Assembly (NCBI GenBank): GCA_016935775.1
Contig: JAFGQF010000231.1
Coordinates: forward strand, 1-6,903
Direction of reading: 5' to 3'
Source of the DNA: Caldifarciminota bacterium
GTDB taxonomy: Bacteria; Hydrothermota; Tepidihabitantia; Tepidihabitantales; Tepidihabitantaceae
DNA length: 6,903 nt
The position numbers and the translations under genes were made by a program. The stretch's first letter is position 1; every line of letters starts with the position of its first letter. Shown piece after piece: positions 5,611 to 6,903 of this stretch. The notes below the pieces were generated by a model. The model was not told where the DNA came from. It worked only from the letters and a program-made list of their open reading frames with translations, and searched no databases.

Positions 5611-5617
5611 CATCCTG

Positions 5618-6163
5618 TTGAGTGCCTTACGGTACGGCATCGTGGTTGTCCCGAAGCTGGACAACCAGGAGCAGCTTCTTGCCCTGCGCGAGAAGTACGA
5701 CCCGCTGTTCTACCAGGTAAGACCCCATATCCCGCTGCTCGAGCCGTTCACGCCCGCGACCTTGGGCGAACTGGAGAATGTCGGTGCCTTCATCAGTCAG
5801 GTCCGACGCCGTATCGCGCCGGTCGCGGTCGACTTCCACCGGTACGTCGAGGCCGGGGACCGGTTGGTCTGCCCGGTTGACAGGGGCCGTGATGAGCTGG
5901 TCGAGTTGCACCGGACCCTGCACGGCTGCGAGGTGCTGAGCCTGCTCAACAGTGGGTTCGAGCCACAACTGGTCGTTGCCCGGATACCGGACCCGACACG
6001 CCGGGCCGAAGCCCGGCAGGAAGCCGGCAAGCTCGGCCGCAGCTTGGGGTTGGTGGATGCGCTGGTCCTGGTGGTCATCGAGGCTGGCGGTGACCTGAGG
6101 ATGCTGGCCAGCTACCCGTTCGGTATCGGCCGGGTGGACTACTACGACGACACGCTGGGCTAG
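5618..6163 (+). CDS. 2'-5' RNA ligase / 2H phosphoesterase-like protein, catalytic motifs altered
   Basis: A 181-residue cytoplasmic protein resembling the LigT/2H phosphoesterase superfamily (compare YjcG and the 2_5_RNA_ligase2 family). Evidence is the N-terminal strand RYGIVVVPKLDN, the segment RPHIPLLEPF (H37) where the first HxT/S motif belongs, and GFEPQLVVARIPDP (Q117) where the second belongs. In active members both sites read H-x-T/S; here the first is H-I-P and the second Q-L-V. Each key change needs only one base substitution (ACG to CCG, CAC to CAA). The usual cyclic-phosphodiesterase chemistry is therefore probably lost or changed. The start is TTG 5618 with no ribosome site; an in-frame GTG at 5642 would cut off the first strand. 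The gene stands alone behind its own promoter, so no partner is suggested by context. Fold assignment is by motif reading only. Confidence 0.65.
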   Translation: MSALRYGIVVVPKLDNQEQLLALREKYDPLFYQVRPHIPLLEPFTPATLGELENVGAFISQVRRRIAPVAVDFHRYVEAGDRLVCPVDRGRDELVELHRTLHGCEVLSLLNSGFEPQLVVARIPDPTRRAEARQEAGKLGRSLGLVDALVLVVIEAGGDLRMLASYPFGIGRVDYYDDTLG

Positions 6164-6191
6164 GCGCTGAACTGCACTGCCCGGTACACAA

Positions 6192-6209
6192 CCGGTCCGG
6201 CCGGGCCGG
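6192..6209 (+). terminator. Possible weak hairpin after the 2H gene
   Basis: CCGGTCC (6192-6198) pairs with GGGCCGG (6203-6209), one G-U pair, around a GGCC loop. It lies 28 nt after the stop codon. No T-tract follows, so it is not a canonical intrinsic terminator; it may stabilise the 3' end or mean nothing in such G+C-rich DNA. Confidence 0.25.
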
Positions 6210-6259
6210 CGGTGTCGGCGCCAGCGGGCCAAGTCGCATAATTTCGGGCGCTTGACCGA

Positions 6260-6275
6260 TGGCACGGCGAGTGCA
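6260..6275 (+). promoter_or_regulatory. Candidate sigma54 (-24/-12) promoter
   Basis: TGGCACG (6260-6266), four bases, then GTGCA (6271-6275) matches the sigma54 consensus TGGCACG-N4-TTGCA at all but one fixed position. The invariant GG (6261-6262) and GC (6273-6274) are exactly 12 nt apart. Transcription would start near 6286, leaving about 31 nt to the start codon with its ribosome site. Such promoters need an AAA+ enhancer-binding activator, not encoded in this window. A CATAAT -10-like box at 6237-6242 exists but lacks a good -35. Confidence 0.5.
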
Positions 6276-6316
6276 TTCCCCGGGATGATGTTCACCAAAC
6301 CAGACCGGAGGAAACC

Positions 6317-6903
6317 ATGAAGACACTGACCGCTCTCGCCTGCCTGTTGGTGCTGACCGGGGCCGCCCTGGCCGACGGCGGTATCGCCGGGACGGTGACC
6401 GATGCGCGGACCGGGGAACCGGTCGCCGGCGCGATGGTGCTCGCCCGTTCGGGCAACGACGTCGGCCGGGCCCAAGCCAATGCCCGCGGTGGTTACGTCA
6501 TCGAGAACCTCGAGCCGGGACGGTACGAGGTTTCGGTTTCGGCCCGCGGCTACCTGCCCGCAAGGCAGGGGCCGGTCGGCGTGCGCGAAGGCGAAATCAC
6601 CCGCGGAACCGACTTCGCGCTCGAGCGCCCGTCCCGGCCCGAACCGGGCGCCATCACCGGCAGGGTGACCGACGCGGTAACCGGCGAACCGCTCCGCCAC
6701 GCCGCAGTCGTCGCGGTGAGCCAAGGTTGCCGGCGCCGGGTCCGCACCGACGAGCGCGGCGACTACACGTTGCGCGGGCTCGTGCCGGGCGCCTACCGGG
6801 TGACCGCCGAGGCCCGTCACTACGTCCGCCAGACTCTGCCGCGAGCGGTCGAGGTGCGCGCGGGGCAGACGGTCGAGAACGTGAACCTCATGCTGAGGCC
6901 CAA
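6317..6903 (+). CDS. Secreted protein with tandem carboxypeptidase-regulatory-like domains (partial, 3' end outside window)
   Basis: An open frame of 195 complete codons that runs off the window without a stop. The start is ATG 6317, with GGAGG (6307-6311) 5 nt upstream. Residues 1-19 form a Sec signal peptide (MKTLTALACLLVLTGAALA), so the product is exported. Two copies of a carboxypeptidase-regulatory-like domain (CarboxypepD_reg, a small Ig-like beta-sandwich) follow. The first, from about residue 23, contains GTVTDARTGEPVAGA and GGYVIENLEPGRYEVSV; the second, from about residue 113, contains GRVTDAVTGEPLRHA and GDYTLRGLVPGAYRVTA. A short proline-rich linker (RPSRPEPG) joins them. These domains occur as non-catalytic modules in surface and outer-membrane proteins, including the N-termini of TonB-dependent receptors. 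What lies further C-terminal cannot be seen, so the overall function is unknown. The 153 nt ahead of it hold a candidate sigma54 promoter. Confidence 0.85.
   Translation, partial: MKTLTALACLLVLTGAALADGGIAGTVTDARTGEPVAGAMVLARSGNDVGRAQANARGGYVIENLEPGRYEVSVSARGYLPARQGPVGVREGEITRGTDFALERPSRPEPGAITGRVTDAVTGEPLRHAAVVAVSQGCRRRVRTDERGDYTLRGLVPGAYRVTAEARHYVRQTLPRAVEVRAGQTVENVNLMLRP

Noticed and set aside
5627..6820. 397-codon open frame on the minus strand
   Set aside because: It spans the antisense of the 2H gene, an intergenic region and the CarboxypepD_reg gene. Sense-strand products have recognisable motifs, signal peptide and ribosome site; this one has none.

Overview
The window is a G+C-rich stretch of bacterial chromosome, probably from a Gram-negative (diderm) organism. 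It carries a LolA-like periplasmic protein, LolC/LolE-type permeases and a lipobox lipoprotein. Sigma70-type promoters (TTGACA and near matches), purine-rich Shine-Dalgarno sites and one good sigma54-type (-24/-12) site are readable. I cannot name the species. The style of the DNA (G/C-ending codons, small heptamer repeats at gene edges, a GGGGACA...TGTCCCC palindrome between convergent genes) reminds me of metagenome-derived candidate phyla such as WOR-3, but this is an impression from memory, not a demonstrated placement.

Layout. Positions 1-640 hold no convincing protein gene. On the minus strand there is a compact transcription unit: promoter (275-247), a structured RNA of about 175 nt (240-67) and a textbook intrinsic terminator with a UUCG tetraloop (94-67). 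I read this as an unrecognised small RNA or an attenuated leader. Between it and the first gene lie several dyad symmetries and a near-perfect sigma70 promoter (549-577) reading rightwards.

That promoter drives a tight four-gene operon (645-4635): a LolD/MacB-type ATPase, two FtsX/LolC-E-type permeases, and a secreted LolA-like lipoprotein-sorting protein. The genes overlap by 4 nt or sit within 10 nt of each other. Together they look like a complete inner-membrane extraction machine plus its periplasmic carrier, moving a lipoprotein or other lipid-like substrate toward the outer membrane. Heptamer tandem repeats sit at two of the junctions.

A large imperfect palindrome (4638-4704) separates the operon from a convergent minus-strand gene for a beta-helix surface lipoprotein (4704-5483). 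A divergent promoter region (5484-5617) follows. It serves the beta-helix gene leftwards and a 2H-phosphoesterase-like gene (5618-6163) rightwards; the latter has altered catalytic motifs and a possibly leaderless TTG start.

The window ends inside a secreted protein built of tandem carboxypeptidase-regulatory-like domains (6317 onward), preceded by a candidate sigma54 promoter. The genes after 4704 have no obvious functional tie to the transporter operon beyond a shared cell-envelope theme.
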